A stretch of DNA of 64,000 bases from Gammaproteobacteria bacterium (GTDB lineage: Bacteria > Pseudomonadota > Gammaproteobacteria > Steroidobacterales > JABDKV01), in contig JAOTXU010000011.1 in the NCBI GenBank assembly GCA_029862165.1, positions 1 through 64,000 of the forward strand. The letters run 5' to 3'. A program made the position numbers and the translations under genes. Shown here in pieces: positions 17,908 to 26,987 of the stretch (positions are counted from its first letter, which is position 1; each line of letters begins with the position of its first letter). The notes beneath the pieces were generated by a model. The model searched no databases and was not told the origin of the DNA. It worked only from the letters and a program-made list of their open reading frames with translations.

Positions 17908-19761
17908 TCAGTGCAGATCCAGCAAGGTTACAGAACGCGGATCCAGCCGGAGTGATTTTAGCAATGCGACTTCGCGGCCGCTGATAACCTCAGTTGCCTC
18001 GCGGCTGTCGCCCAGGTGCTCGGAAAAGCGGGTGAGATCGAGATCGATGCGCTTGGCGTTCTTGTTGATTATCGCCATGATCCGGTCGCTGTCGTTATAG
18101 CGAAACCAGGTATATACGCCGTCCCGGGGATAATAATGTGCCAGCTTGCCATTGTGAATCACGGGCTTGTGCTTGCGCCATTGCAACAGCCGGCGGGTGA
18201 AATCCTGCGCTTTAGCCTGCAATTTGCGCAGTCCATTGGTGGTGCGCGCATTGTTCTTATGATCGGGCCAGCCACCCGGGAACTCGGCGCGGATAACATC
18301 GTGGTCATCATTGCTGGTCATGAGAATTTCAGTGCCGTAGTAGATCTGTGGCGTACCGCGCATCGTCAGCAAATAGACCATGGCCATAGTGTAGAGGCTG
18401 AAGTCCTCACCGAGCTGGGTATAGACCCGGGCCATATCGTGATTGTCGCCGAAGATAACCAGGTCACCAGGCGCGGCGTAGAGAAAATCATTGGCCAGCA
18501 TCCGATACAGCTTCATCAGGCCGCTCTGGTGTGGTCGTTCTTCTTCAACGAGCGCACTGATCAGGGCGTGCTGTAATGGAAAATCCATTACGCTGGGCAA
18601 GTGTGAAACATAACCGTCGTGATTTTGTTTGCCACGCTGCCAGTACGCGACAATCGCGGGATTGAGGCTCCATTCTTCGCCGACGATGTTGAAATCCGGG
18701 TATTCAGTCATGACACGGCGGGTCCATTCAGCCATGAAATTCTTGTCGGGGTACGGATAGGTATCTTGGCGGATCCCGGACAGACCGAGGTACTCAATCC
18801 ACCACAAAGTGTTCTGGATCAGGTAGTCGGCCAGTAACGGATTACGCTGATTCAGATCCGGCATCGCGTCGACAAACCAGCCATCAGCAAATGCCGCGAT
18901 ATCGTTGCTGGCAGCATATGGATCCTGTACAGCGGTGCGCTCATGCGAAGTCTGCACGAATTTGCCATCGTGGTTAATCCAGTCATCTGATGGCAGATCG
19001 GCCATCCACCAGTGATGCAGCCCGCAGTGATTGGCGATCATATCCATGATCACATCGATACTGCGCTCCTTCGCCAGAGTGACAAGCTGGCGATAATCCT
19101 CATTGCTGCCGAAACGCGGATCGACTCGATAGTAATCGGTGGTGGCATACCCGTGATAGGAGTAGGTCGGCATGCGGTTTTCGAGCAACGGGTTCAGCCA
19201 GACTGCTGTAAATCCCATGTTGTCAATATAGTCGAGGTGCTCGATCAGGCCGGCAATATCGCCGCCATGACGACCGCCATGCTTGCTGCGGCTCGCCCGA
19301 TCCCCCATGCCCTTGATGTTGTCGTTTTCCGGGTCACCATTGGAAAAACGGTCGGGTGTGATCAGGTAGATGGCGTCTTCGGGTCCAAACCCGTCGACGT
19401 GGTCCGGGTCGGCGTTTTTTTGCTCCAGCCGGTAGCGATGTGTGAGTTCGACGTCTTTGCCGCTGAAGTTGATATCGAACTCACCGGGCTTCGCCTGTTG
19501 GCCGATATCGAGATAGAGGAACAGGTAGTTCGGGTTGGCCGTTGTTACTACGCGGTCGACCCGGATACCCGGGGAGTTGACGACCGGGCGCAGACCGGCC
19601 AGATCTTTGCCGTATACCAGCAGCTGCAGGGTGGTCTCCCGGAAACCTTGCCACCATGACGGCGGTTCGACCCGCTCGATTGACTGGGCGAAGGCCGCCG
19701 CCTGGCTCAGGCAAAGGGTCAGGATAAGGAAGACAGTCGCTGCCCGTTCGGCTGGTCGCAT
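17908..19761 (-). CDS. Periplasmic cyclomaltodextrinase/neopullulanase (GH13, SusA-like)
   Basis: A 617-residue enzyme. ATG 19761 has AGGGGG just upstream and starts a signal peptide cut near A-A-F-A-Q; an upstream TTG at 19782 is less likely. Residues about 30-115 form the N-terminal cyclomaltodextrinase domain (E-P-P-S-W-W-Q-G). The GH13 barrel follows: M-I-A-N-H, G-I-R-Q-D with nucleophile Asp333, V-G-E-E-W with Glu362, and D-N-H-D with Asp442. Such enzymes open cyclodextrins and cut maltodextrins and pullulan, feeding the GH97 enzyme. It is convergent with the halogenase-family gene (9-bp gap). Confidence 0.9.
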   Translation of the reverse strand: MRPAERAATVFLILTLCLSQAAAFAQSIERVEPPSWWQGFRETTLQLLVYGKDLAGLRPVVNSPGIRVDRVVTTANPNYLFLYLDIGQQAKPGEFDINFSGKDVELTHRYRLEQKNADPDHVDGFGPEDAIYLITPDRFSNGDPENDNIKGMGDRASRSKHGGRHGGDIAGLIEHLDYIDNMGFTAVWLNPLLENRMPTYSYHGYATTDYYRVDPRFGSNEDYRQLVTLAKERSIDVIMDMIANHCGLHHWWMADLPSDDWINHDGKFVQTSHERTAVQDPYAASNDIAAFADGWFVDAMPDLNQRNPLLADYLIQNTLWWIEYLGLSGIRQDTYPYPDKNFMAEWTRRVMTEYPDFNIVGEEWSLNPAIVAYWQRGKQNHDGYVSHLPSVMDFPLQHALISALVEEERPHQSGLMKLYRMLANDFLYAAPGDLVIFGDNHDMARVYTQLGEDFSLYTMAMVYLLTMRGTPQIYYGTEILMTSNDDHDVIRAEFPGGWPDHKNNARTTNGLRKLQAKAQDFTRRLLQWRKHKPVIHNGKLAHYYPRDGVYTWFRYNDSDRIMAIINKNAKRIDLDLTRFSEHLGDSREATEVISGREVALLKSLRLDPRSVTLLDLH

Positions 19762-19853
19762 CGGTGGTTCCCCCTGGGCCAATCGCTCATCGGCATTCTA
19801 CATGGTCCAGCGGTATATTAGTCGCAGTGAAAACGCCGATACGGTAGCGTGAA

Positions 19854-20010
19854 GTGGCGGCGAGAATCTATTCCCCCAGTGAAATTGAAGCTACTATCCT
19901 GGAACACCCGACTGTTACGCATACGCAGGCGGCCGTGTATGGTGTGCCTGCGGGCGAAAATGGGCAGACCCAAAATATGCTGCTCATAGTCCCGACATCA
20001 CCTGGCCGTT
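19854..20010 (+). pseudogene. Fragment of an AMP-binding (acyl-CoA synthetase) C-terminal domain
   Basis: The frame reads S-P-S-E-I-E-A-T-I-L-E-H-P-T-V followed by A-A-V-Y-G-V-P-A-G-E-N-G-Q. This matches the conserved C-terminal segment of ANL-family acyl-CoA synthetases (P-x-E-I-E-x-x-I-x-x-H-P-x-V...V-G-V-P-D). Everything before and after is missing, and the frame runs into a direct repeat. It is a gene relic left by deletion or element insertion. Confidence 0.6.
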
Positions 20011-20041
20011 CGAGATCAATCCTCTGGCTCCGAATGCACCA

Positions 20042-20105
20042 AGAAAGTTCGGTTCGACCCCTATTTTCTTATTTTCTAGAAAGTTCGGTTCGACCCCTGT
20101 TTTCT
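20042..20105 (+). repeat. Two 28-bp direct repeats (AGAAAGTTCGGTTCGACCCC...), period 36
   Basis: Copies at 20042-20069 and 20078-20105 differ at one base. Short elements with a GGTTCGACCCCT-type core occur in many gammaproteobacteria as dispersed REP-like sequences, often with a small Y1 transposase elsewhere. None is seen here. Confidence 0.65.
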
Positions 20106-20131
20106 CGTGTCAAAATAATTCTGGTACCTAC

Positions 20132-21364
20132 TTATTGATTCGAATCGCTTTGACCGCGCTCAGCACTTCTGGTTTTTCCGAGATATCGCTTCAACAAGAC
20201 CAGGGCGGCCAAGAACAAAAGGAATAAAATGACCAACGTCGCCAGGAAATGATTTTCTTTCGGCGCTTCAGGGACGACCACAATATTTAGCTCGTCGGTT
20301 ACACTTGTAAATCCATCAAGACCGGATTTGCTGACCGCGGTAACTCTCCAGTAACTGGTTCCTACGGGTAGAGTTGGCACGGTGAGCGTCGTTTCAGAAA
20401 TTTCTCGCTGATTGAAAATCGGTTGCGTACAACGCCGGTCTTTGCACACATCCAGGCGGTAGGCGGCGGCGCTGCCCAATGGTTCCCAGCTAAACTTGAT
20501 ATTCTCGGGATACAGCTCACCTTCCAGAGCATGTATAACGGGGGCTGGCAGTAGTCGTTCTGGCTCGGCAGGCGCCTGTCCCGCTACTGCGGTTGTACCC
20601 ATGCCCGTTTTTACGGCTACGCTTACGCCCGCGGACTCTACGGCAGAAGAGCCTTCGTAGACCATCACGTGCGAGGAATCGTTACCGGCCATGCGTGTCC
20701 GGGTTGAGTTGCTGCCATCTGCCCCGCGCTCGGGCCGCGTAATGGTTCCTGCCACATTGATCTCAATCTGCTGTTGCGGTGCATCACTTTGTTCTAAACG
20801 CAGGTCAGTTTCGCCGCTCTTGATTTCTATTTCGCTGCGACTTACGCCTGATTCCTGCGATTCCAGCGCCCGCAAGAATATCTGCGAATACTCGGTAACC
20901 AAAACAGTCGTCGCATTGTCAAACTGCAGTACAGCAGATGAATTTGCCAGGGTTCGCACTGCATCTAATGGGAACAGTTGATCGCCCTCGATCGCGTCTT
21001 TCCAATCGCTCTGTTCCACGTTTTTCTCAACGAGATTGGAGATTTTCTCAATGACCGCCTGGTATACCTCCACCTCTTCCACAACAACCACTGGCTCGGG
21101 CTGCTCGTACCCGGTGATAATGTTGATGGACTGACCGGGAACAATTAAGTCGGGGTCGGGTACTTCCGGGTTGATCGCAACGTTCGTATTCCACGGCGCA
21201 TCCGGCCCCAAATGACGACGCGCTAGTTTCGCAAGTGTATCTCCTGCTTTGACCACGTAAGATTCAACGATTGGTTGCAAGTTTGAATCCGGCTCTGTTT
21301 CTGCCTGCACGATCTGCGCAATGGTGAAAACGGCTATTAAGGCTGCGGCAATTATTCTATTCAT
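20132..21364 (-). CDS. LysM and FecR domain protein, membrane anchored
   Basis: A 410-residue envelope protein. It has a signal peptide (1-21), then a LysM domain (about 35-84, Y-V-V-K-A-G-D-T-L-A-K-L-A-R-R-H) likely to bind peptidoglycan. A FecR-type beta domain follows (about 115-260, with W-K-D-A-I-E-G-D and S-G-V-S-R-S-E-I-E-I), then a fibronectin-like segment (about 280-365), a C-terminal membrane helix (about 373-395) and a basic tail. Its start overlaps the kinase stop by 8 bp, so the two are translationally coupled. The combination suggests a cell-wall sensor or scaffold working with the kinase; this is inference. Confidence 0.8.
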   Translation of the reverse strand: MNRIIAAALIAVFTIAQIVQAETEPDSNLQPIVESYVVKAGDTLAKLARRHLGPDAPWNTNVAINPEVPDPDLIVPGQSINIITGYEQPEPVVVVEEVEVYQAVIEKISNLVEKNVEQSDWKDAIEGDQLFPLDAVRTLANSSAVLQFDNATTVLVTEYSQIFLRALESQESGVSRSEIEIKSGETDLRLEQSDAPQQQIEINVAGTITRPERGADGSNSTRTRMAGNDSSHVMVYEGSSAVESAGVSVAVKTGMGTTAVAGQAPAEPERLLPAPVIHALEGELYPENIKFSWEPLGSAAAYRLDVCKDRRCTQPIFNQREISETTLTVPTLPVGTSYWRVTAVSKSGLDGFTSVTDELNIVVVPEAPKENHFLATLVILFLLFLAALVLLKRYLGKTRSAERGQSDSNQ

Positions 21365-23306
21365 TATTCGCTTGCTTTTGTCTTCTTATAAAAGTCTCAG
21401 GCAGTATTGCGGTAAGTGTGTCAGTTTGCTCGCCGGATTTTGGATAATCATGGGCGAAATTCGGCGCCCACCTTTGCACGCCGAACGCATTCTCAAGCGA
21501 GTCCGCGACCATTTCTGCGTTGTTAGGTCGCATGAGCGGATCCTTGATGAGCAAATTCATCACAACATCGGACAAAAACTCCGGTATCGAACGGTCGATC
21601 TTATGCGGTGGCACTGGCTCGCGAATACGGGTCAGTTTCAATTTGTCTTTGATCGTTGCCGCTCTAAACGGGTTATCCCCGACCAAACACTGGTACAGCA
21701 ATACGCCAACAGCAAACATGTCAGACATTTCACTGTAGGAATTTTGAGTAATAACTTCCGGTGCAATATACCCTGGCGAGCCAATGCGGCTGGAGTCATC
21801 TTTGAAATTTTTGCTAGTCAAGCTTGCAATACCGAAATCGGATAGTTTAATGCTGCCGTTGTAACCCAACAGTACATTGCCTGGCTTTATGTCCCGATGG
21901 ATAATTGATCGATGGTGCGCCTCACCAAGACCTCGCAATATCCCGGTCGCGAGGGCAACGGTTTGAAGCGGCAGAATGGTCCTGGAGCGTCGAAGGTAGT
22001 CGTTCAAGCTAATTCCATCGATTAACTCCATCGCAATAAATGCTGTTTCCTGTGCATCCACTGCATCGTATATCGTCACAATATTCGGGTGCGTAATTTT
22101 GGCGACTAACTTTGCTTCTTTAACAAGCTTGGCGACCAACTCGTGTCTGTCAAGACGACTCTCTGATTTACCGATTGTTATTGTCTTGATGGCGATTTCC
22201 CGCTCGAGTCGTGGGTCCCATCCTTTGAAGATTGTCCCCATCGCGCCACTGCCGATAACATCGCTAATCTGATAGCGACCAAGACTCACTGACTTTAGTT
22301 TGCTCTTGTTCTTAATATGCCGTTCCAGCAATGAGAAAGATTGCCTGAGCTGGTCAATTTCACCTCCTGAAATGTCTGCGGTGTCGTTGCCCAATAGACG
22401 CTTTTGTGCAACGACCAACTCACGAATCGGTTTAATGATTTTTCTGTGCGCGGCAAAGGCAAACAATCCGCAGAGGAATAAAACCACAACCAATGCCCTG
22501 ATAGCGGCATTCCACATGTCGTGGCGCGCAATTTCTGCTTTGTTTGCCGGTTGCTGGGAAAAGATTATCCAGTCAGTGCCTGCAACTCGCGCAAACGCCG
22601 CGACCTGCCGCGTATTGTTGGCTCCGACAAAATTATCCGCAGCCGATCCTACGTAGCGCGCGTCGATTAAACTCTTTAGATTATCCGGAAACCTAAAATA
22701 ATTACTGACCTGGCCGTCAATAATTTCGTTTTTCCCGTTGCTCAAACCCAACACCGCATCATTCAGTGCCGGCACAGTAAGTAACGCCTGCAACTTTGAA
22801 CGATCCACCAGCATGAACGTAACGTACTTCTCGTTTTGCGTTAGCTGGCGGATGACCAAATAGCTCTCGTCATTTAATGTAATGGTCTGCAACGTTCGCT
22901 CTGAAGCTTGTTCAAAAATCGACTGAACAAATGAACTTACAGGCTTTCTCTGGGCAATTTTTTCAAGTTTTGGATTTTCACTATTTCTGTAGATGGCCGT
23001 CGCGAGAACTTCATTTTGAATCAGCAACGTGCTCGCAAGTAGTTCATCAGAATATTCGCTTCGCAGTTGCGTAAAAAGATTTGGGTTATCCACAATCGAT
23101 TTCAATAGATTTTGCAGGCCGAGCACGTATGAACTCACTTTATCGGCAGTCGCATCCACAGAAACCAAATGCGTTTGTTGTACCTGGCTGACAAGGCTGT
23201 CCTGGCTTGCCTTTATCTGATACGCGGTAATTGCAAATGGCAGCAGACTAACCAAAAGCAGGCCTATGAGGACCCATCCAATGAGGGGTATCGCTTTTGA
23301 TTTCAT
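21357..23306 (-). CDS. Membrane Ser/Thr protein kinase with extracytoplasmic sensor domain
   Basis: A 649-residue protein. Membrane segments at about 6-28 and 268-287 flank a periplasmic sensor of the Cache type (inferred). After a HAMP-like linker the Hanks-type kinase domain starts at about 345: G-S-G-A-M-G (about 352-357), A-I-K (Lys374), H-R-D-I-K-P-G-N (His470-Asp472) and D-F-G (490-492). All catalytic residues are present. AGGAC precedes ATG 23306 at suitable spacing. It is the first gene of a two-gene unit with the LysM/FecR protein. The ligand and targets are unknown. Confidence 0.88.
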   Translation of the reverse strand: MKSKAIPLIGWVLIGLLLVSLLPFAITAYQIKASQDSLVSQVQQTHLVSVDATADKVSSYVLGLQNLLKSIVDNPNLFTQLRSEYSDELLASTLLIQNEVLATAIYRNSENPKLEKIAQRKPVSSFVQSIFEQASERTLQTITLNDESYLVIRQLTQNEKYVTFMLVDRSKLQALLTVPALNDAVLGLSNGKNEIIDGQVSNYFRFPDNLKSLIDARYVGSAADNFVGANNTRQVAAFARVAGTDWIIFSQQPANKAEIARHDMWNAAIRALVVVLFLCGLFAFAAHRKIIKPIRELVVAQKRLLGNDTADISGGEIDQLRQSFSLLERHIKNKSKLKSVSLGRYQISDVIGSGAMGTIFKGWDPRLEREIAIKTITIGKSESRLDRHELVAKLVKEAKLVAKITHPNIVTIYDAVDAQETAFIAMELIDGISLNDYLRRSRTILPLQTVALATGILRGLGEAHHRSIIHRDIKPGNVLLGYNGSIKLSDFGIASLTSKNFKDDSSRIGSPGYIAPEVITQNSYSEMSDMFAVGVLLYQCLVGDNPFRAATIKDKLKLTRIREPVPPHKIDRSIPEFLSDVVMNLLIKDPLMRPNNAEMVADSLENAFGVQRWAPNFAHDYPKSGEQTDTLTAILPETFIRRQKQANNE

Positions 23307-23816
23307 ACAATTGTCCTACTACCGCCGACTCAGCACGAGAGCTTCTATTGAAGCGCAGCCCCGTTTTTCCTATCAGACCAATAGCCTGGCGTTTATAGGG
23401 ACTCGCGGTTGTCGCTATACCAGCTCTTTTTTCCTATGGGTGCCTAAGAATCCGGCATCTTCACGATTCATGATAACACTAAGCATTTGCTTTTCGGCGG
23501 ATAGGATTGCCGTGGATCCACACTGCGGTCAGAGGCCTTTTACGCTACAGACCCTGCCGGCCATGCCCAGGACGCAATCTGCGTGGAAAATAAGTCACCA
23601 AAATTTACATGGTCATCTTTATTAAGAGATGGTCGCTTCTGCCAACAAATCACGGCCAGATGACCTCGTCTGTTTCACGATAATGACGTTATGGCTTCAC
23701 GTGTTGGGGGCAACACAGCCGAGGCTACTTCAACTCGTAATTGAAATTCAGCGCATTACGCGGCGTATTCGATAGACGCCGCCCCTATCCATCGGGAGGA
23801 GACTTTTCTGGACTAG
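23307..23816. other. Intergenic stretch without a recognisable gene
   Basis: About 500 bp between the kinase and the REP element. A frame open on the plus strand (23266-23625) has no family-like features. A hairpin (GCGGCG...CGCCGC) lies near 23760-23785. The promoter of the kinase operon must lie at its left end. Confidence 0.5.
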
Positions 23817-23818
23817 AT

Positions 23819-23862
23819 CGCGGCAAGATGCCGCTCCTACGAAAGATCGTAGGAGCGGCTTC
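23819..23862. repeat. REP palindrome (two inverted REP cores)
   Basis: A perfect 12-bp stem (23830-23841 with 23848-23859) around AAAGAT, built from the core GCCGCTCCTACG. The left core extends to GCGGCAAGATGCCGC, itself a small hairpin. This is the classic gammaproteobacterial REP sequence (GTAGGAGCGGC...TTGCCGC) in BIME-like inverted arrangement. It begins 14 bp after the receptor stop and may also end its transcript. Confidence 0.85.
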
Positions 23863-23875
23863 TAAGCGTGATAGT

Positions 23876-26146
23876 TTACTGGGACCAGCTCTTTCTGAAT
23901 GAAATTCCGACAACTCTGGGTTCGTTGTCGAATCCGGTGAGGTTATTGAAATCGATTATGCCTTTGACGTTTTCTTCGTCGGTAATATTGCGACCGTAGA
24001 GGGCCACTTCCCAATTATGTTGAAGATTACGGTAACCGGCTTTGAATCCAGCCTCAAAGGAATCGTCTGACAGAGACTCCGCGGATTCATACAAGACGAA
24101 TTGCGTCTCACCCTGGAATGCCCAATCGGTGAAAAAGAAAAACTCTCCTTCCGGGCCCCATGGTCTCGCGTAATCCGCTGCGAAAGTGAGGATGTATTCT
24201 GGTGCGTTGGCAAAGGAGTTACCGTCGACGATTGCGTTACCGTCAGTATCAAGCGGATCGAGCACGGTGCATAACCCGGAGCCACACGGTGGAATAACCA
24301 GCACCTGGTCATCCAATTCCGTGTCGACCGTACTGAAGCCCCCCCTCAGACTCAGATTCTCATTGACGATAAACTCAGCGTCGAGTTCTATACCAACTCC
24401 GGTACCCTCTTCAGCATTGACCAAACGTACGAAGTTGCCACCGCCACCGATTGCAGATAGCTGCTGATCGTCGATGGTGTAGTGAAAGATTGCCCCGTTG
24501 AGCCGCAGGCGGTTACCGGCCAGTGTCGATTTGAATCCCGCCTCAATAGACTGGATCGTCTCTGACTTGGCGGTTGACGGTACGCCAAAGAAGGCTACAT
24601 CGCGCGCCTGAATCGTCGGCGCCCGAAAACCGCTGGCAAGCCGGCCATAGAGATTAACCTGGTCATTGAGAGTAAAAAGGCCACTGAGATCCCAGCTTAT
24701 TTCTTCATCCGAAACCGAAACCGGCGATTGCGGTACTGGTGCCCCGAACACTCTGGCTTCTTTCTCATCGTCGGTATAGCGCACGCCACCGGTCAGGGTG
24801 AAGGTGTCGCTAAAATCGTGGCTCACGTGAGCAAACAATGCCCAGGCATCGTTCTCGTGTGAGACAAGCGGTTTGTTCGGGATAAAGAACGGAACGGTCT
24901 GGACTGCAAACTCGGATGTGAAATAATAGAAACCACCCTGCCAGAAGGTTGAGTCAGTGGTCTGTTGTGCAATCCTGACTTCCTGGGTGAACTGATCAAG
25001 GTTGTTCAGCCCATCCTGTGTCTGCGAATTAAAGGGAATACAGGCGCCGGTTCCGCCGGGCGGGCAGGGGCCCACCAGGGCTGGATCGCCAAAAAAATCG
25101 GCCCCGAAACCACCGTCGATGTCACCCAGACTCCTGTTCTTGACGACCTCATGTGCAGTGATCGAAGTCAACGTGGTTCGGTCGTTCAATTCCACATCAA
25201 CTTTGATTGACCCACCGGTCGCATTGGCTTCCTGCGGGTTGTTGCCACCCTCGTCATAAGTGACCGAATCACGATCATAATTGGAATTGAAGCCGTCGCT
25301 GCCTGGACCGATGACATTGGCGCGAAAAATAGAGGCGGTACCGTCATAGTTGCGGCCATGCAGGTTGGCTAACACACTCCACTGGTCGTTCGGCTGGTAC
25401 AGCAACTGTGCGCGATAGGCCACATCTCCAAACCCGCCCATCGCATCTTTGCCACCCAGACTGTTGAAATCACTAGCTGACGGGACATTGTTATCGATCC
25501 AGTCGCTGCGGGATTGTACGAGCAGCGAAACACGCGCCGATAACGTATCAGACAAAGGGCCTCCCTGTGCGCCCTGTAGCGAAAAGGTCCACGGATCGCC
25601 GGGTGCGTAACTAGTAGAGAGGTATCCGTCCATGTCCTGCGTCGGCTTACGCGTATCGAACTTGACGATGCCAGCCGGTGTATTGCGTCCAAACAGCGTT
25701 CCCTGCGGACCGCGCAGTACTTCGACGCGCTCTACATCAAAAAGCGGAAAGCTCTTGAGAATAACGTTTTCCTGCACCACCTCGTCGAAGATGACCGATA
25801 CCGGCTGCGACGCGGCAAGATCAAAGTCCTGATTGCCCAAACCGCGTACATAGAAACGTGGTGCCAGCCGGCCATTGGACGACTCGGCATACAGGCTCGG
25901 TACACGTGTGGCCAAAGCCCGTATGTCTTCGCCACCATCAAACAGGTTGTCAAATTCCTCGCCCGCCAGAGAGGCGACGGAAATGGGCACTTCCTGAATA
26001 TTTTCCGCACGACGCTGTGCGGTGGTTACGACTTCTTCAAGTATCCGCTCTTCTGCGGCGTAGACACTTGAGCTGACAAAAATTAATCCTGTGAAGCCAC
26101 CAATCAAAAAGCGCTTGATCGTCGTCAATGCCAAGAATGATCTCAT
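23876..26146 (-). CDS. TonB-dependent receptor (orphan)
   Basis: A 756-residue outer-membrane receptor. Its signal peptide ends S-S-V-Y-A-A. The TonB-box/plug start I-L-E-E-V-V-T-T-A-Q-R-R-A-E-N-I-Q-E-V-P-I-S-V is followed by a plug with R-G-L-G-N-Q and the segment E-V-L-R-G-P-Q-G-T-L-F-G-R-N-T-P-A-G. The barrel ends in the typical aromatic terminus (...S-F-R-K-S-W-S-Q). This is the common proteobacterial receptor type of unassigned substrate, distinct from the maltodextrin receptor at 13.4-16.3 kb. No transport partner is adjacent. A REP element follows. Confidence 0.9.
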   Translation of the reverse strand: MRSFLALTTIKRFLIGGFTGLIFVSSSVYAAEERILEEVVTTAQRRAENIQEVPISVASLAGEEFDNLFDGGEDIRALATRVPSLYAESSNGRLAPRFYVRGLGNQDFDLAASQPVSVIFDEVVQENVILKSFPLFDVERVEVLRGPQGTLFGRNTPAGIVKFDTRKPTQDMDGYLSTSYAPGDPWTFSLQGAQGGPLSDTLSARVSLLVQSRSDWIDNNVPSASDFNSLGGKDAMGGFGDVAYRAQLLYQPNDQWSVLANLHGRNYDGTASIFRANVIGPGSDGFNSNYDRDSVTYDEGGNNPQEANATGGSIKVDVELNDRTTLTSITAHEVVKNRSLGDIDGGFGADFFGDPALVGPCPPGGTGACIPFNSQTQDGLNNLDQFTQEVRIAQQTTDSTFWQGGFYYFTSEFAVQTVPFFIPNKPLVSHENDAWALFAHVSHDFSDTFTLTGGVRYTDDEKEARVFGAPVPQSPVSVSDEEISWDLSGLFTLNDQVNLYGRLASGFRAPTIQARDVAFFGVPSTAKSETIQSIEAGFKSTLAGNRLRLNGAIFHYTIDDQQLSAIGGGGNFVRLVNAEEGTGVGIELDAEFIVNENLSLRGGFSTVDTELDDQVLVIPPCGSGLCTVLDPLDTDGNAIVDGNSFANAPEYILTFAADYARPWGPEGEFFFFTDWAFQGETQFVLYESAESLSDDSFEAGFKAGYRNLQHNWEVALYGRNITDEENVKGIIDFNNLTGFDNEPRVVGISFRKSWSQ

Positions 26147-26414
26147 AGCTATTCCCCCAACAAAGAAAGAGCAAAAGTACCGTTACACTGTCTGCACGGA
26201 ATTATAGCGTAGAGACACCAGTGGCGCCGGTGAGGCTGGTGGGCTGGACGAAAAACGACCAGGCGCCAACCCCCAAACTCCGTCCAGCTCTGTCGCTCGG
26301 CGCCAAATGCACCGGCCCGTTGAGTGTGTCCTCATAGCAGACACCTACCCAAAGAACGACCCCAAAAATCATCATCTCTTGCTAATATGTCCCCTGACTG
26401 ACTGGAGGATTTTC

Positions 26415-26837
26415 ATGACCGTTCAAGGCGGTTGTTTGTGCGGGGCCGTTCGGTATGAGATCAGCGGTCCATTGGGCGACGCCGGCAGCTGTTATTGCTC
26501 GATGTGCCGCCGGGCCCATGGCGCCGCGTTCGGCACCTATGCCAAGCTAAACGAGAACGATTTCAAGTGGCTGAGCGGCGAGGAGATGGTCGCGAAATTC
26601 GAATCCTCGCCCAACGGATTTCGATGTTTTTGTCGTACATGTGGCTCGCCGCTTGGCGCGGGGGCCGACGGCGACAAACTCGGATGGGTCACGCTCGGGA
26701 CGATAGAAGGGGATCCCGGCGTGCGACCGCAGGCACACATCTTTGTGGGTTCGAAAGCGCCGTGGTACGAAATAACTGATGGGCTCCCACAATTCGAAGA
26801 ATGGCCGCCCGGCCAGAAGCCCGGCCAGAGCGATTGA
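26415..26837 (+). CDS. GFA (glutathione-dependent formaldehyde-activating/CENP-V-like) family protein
   Basis: A 140-residue cytosolic zinc-binding protein. ATG 26415 was chosen because GGAGG lies 6 bp before it; the longer frame from 26307 lacks family features. The ligand pattern is complete: G-G-C-L-C-G-A-V-R-Y, C-Y-C-S-M-C and C-R-T-C-G-S-P. Members bind two zinc ions, and some act on S-hydroxymethyl-glutathione, but most are of unknown function. It is convergent with the decarboxylase gene. Confidence 0.88.
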   Translation: MTVQGGCLCGAVRYEISGPLGDAGSCYCSMCRRAHGAAFGTYAKLNENDFKWLSGEEMVAKFESSPNGFRCFCRTCGSPLGAGADGDKLGWVTLGTIEGDPGVRPQAHIFVGSKAPWYEITDGLPQFEEWPPGQKPGQSD

Positions 26838-26987
26838 CGCTCCGATTGGCTCAGGTGTTTGCGTTGTTGATGCGACGCTCGAATGCGGGTCCTGTGAGAT
26901 TGCCCGGCGTCAGAACGCAATCCTCAGACATTCATTGATTTTTCATTATCTTATGCTGTCTTCTTACGGTAAGAGCTAAACTCTGTC

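Noticed and set aside
20042..20105. Short direct repeats as a CRISPR array
   Set aside because: Only two units with an 8-bp spacer and no cas genes.
26307..26414. N-terminal extension of the GFA protein
   Set aside because: GGAGG and the family start place the initiation at 26415; the extension is not family-like.
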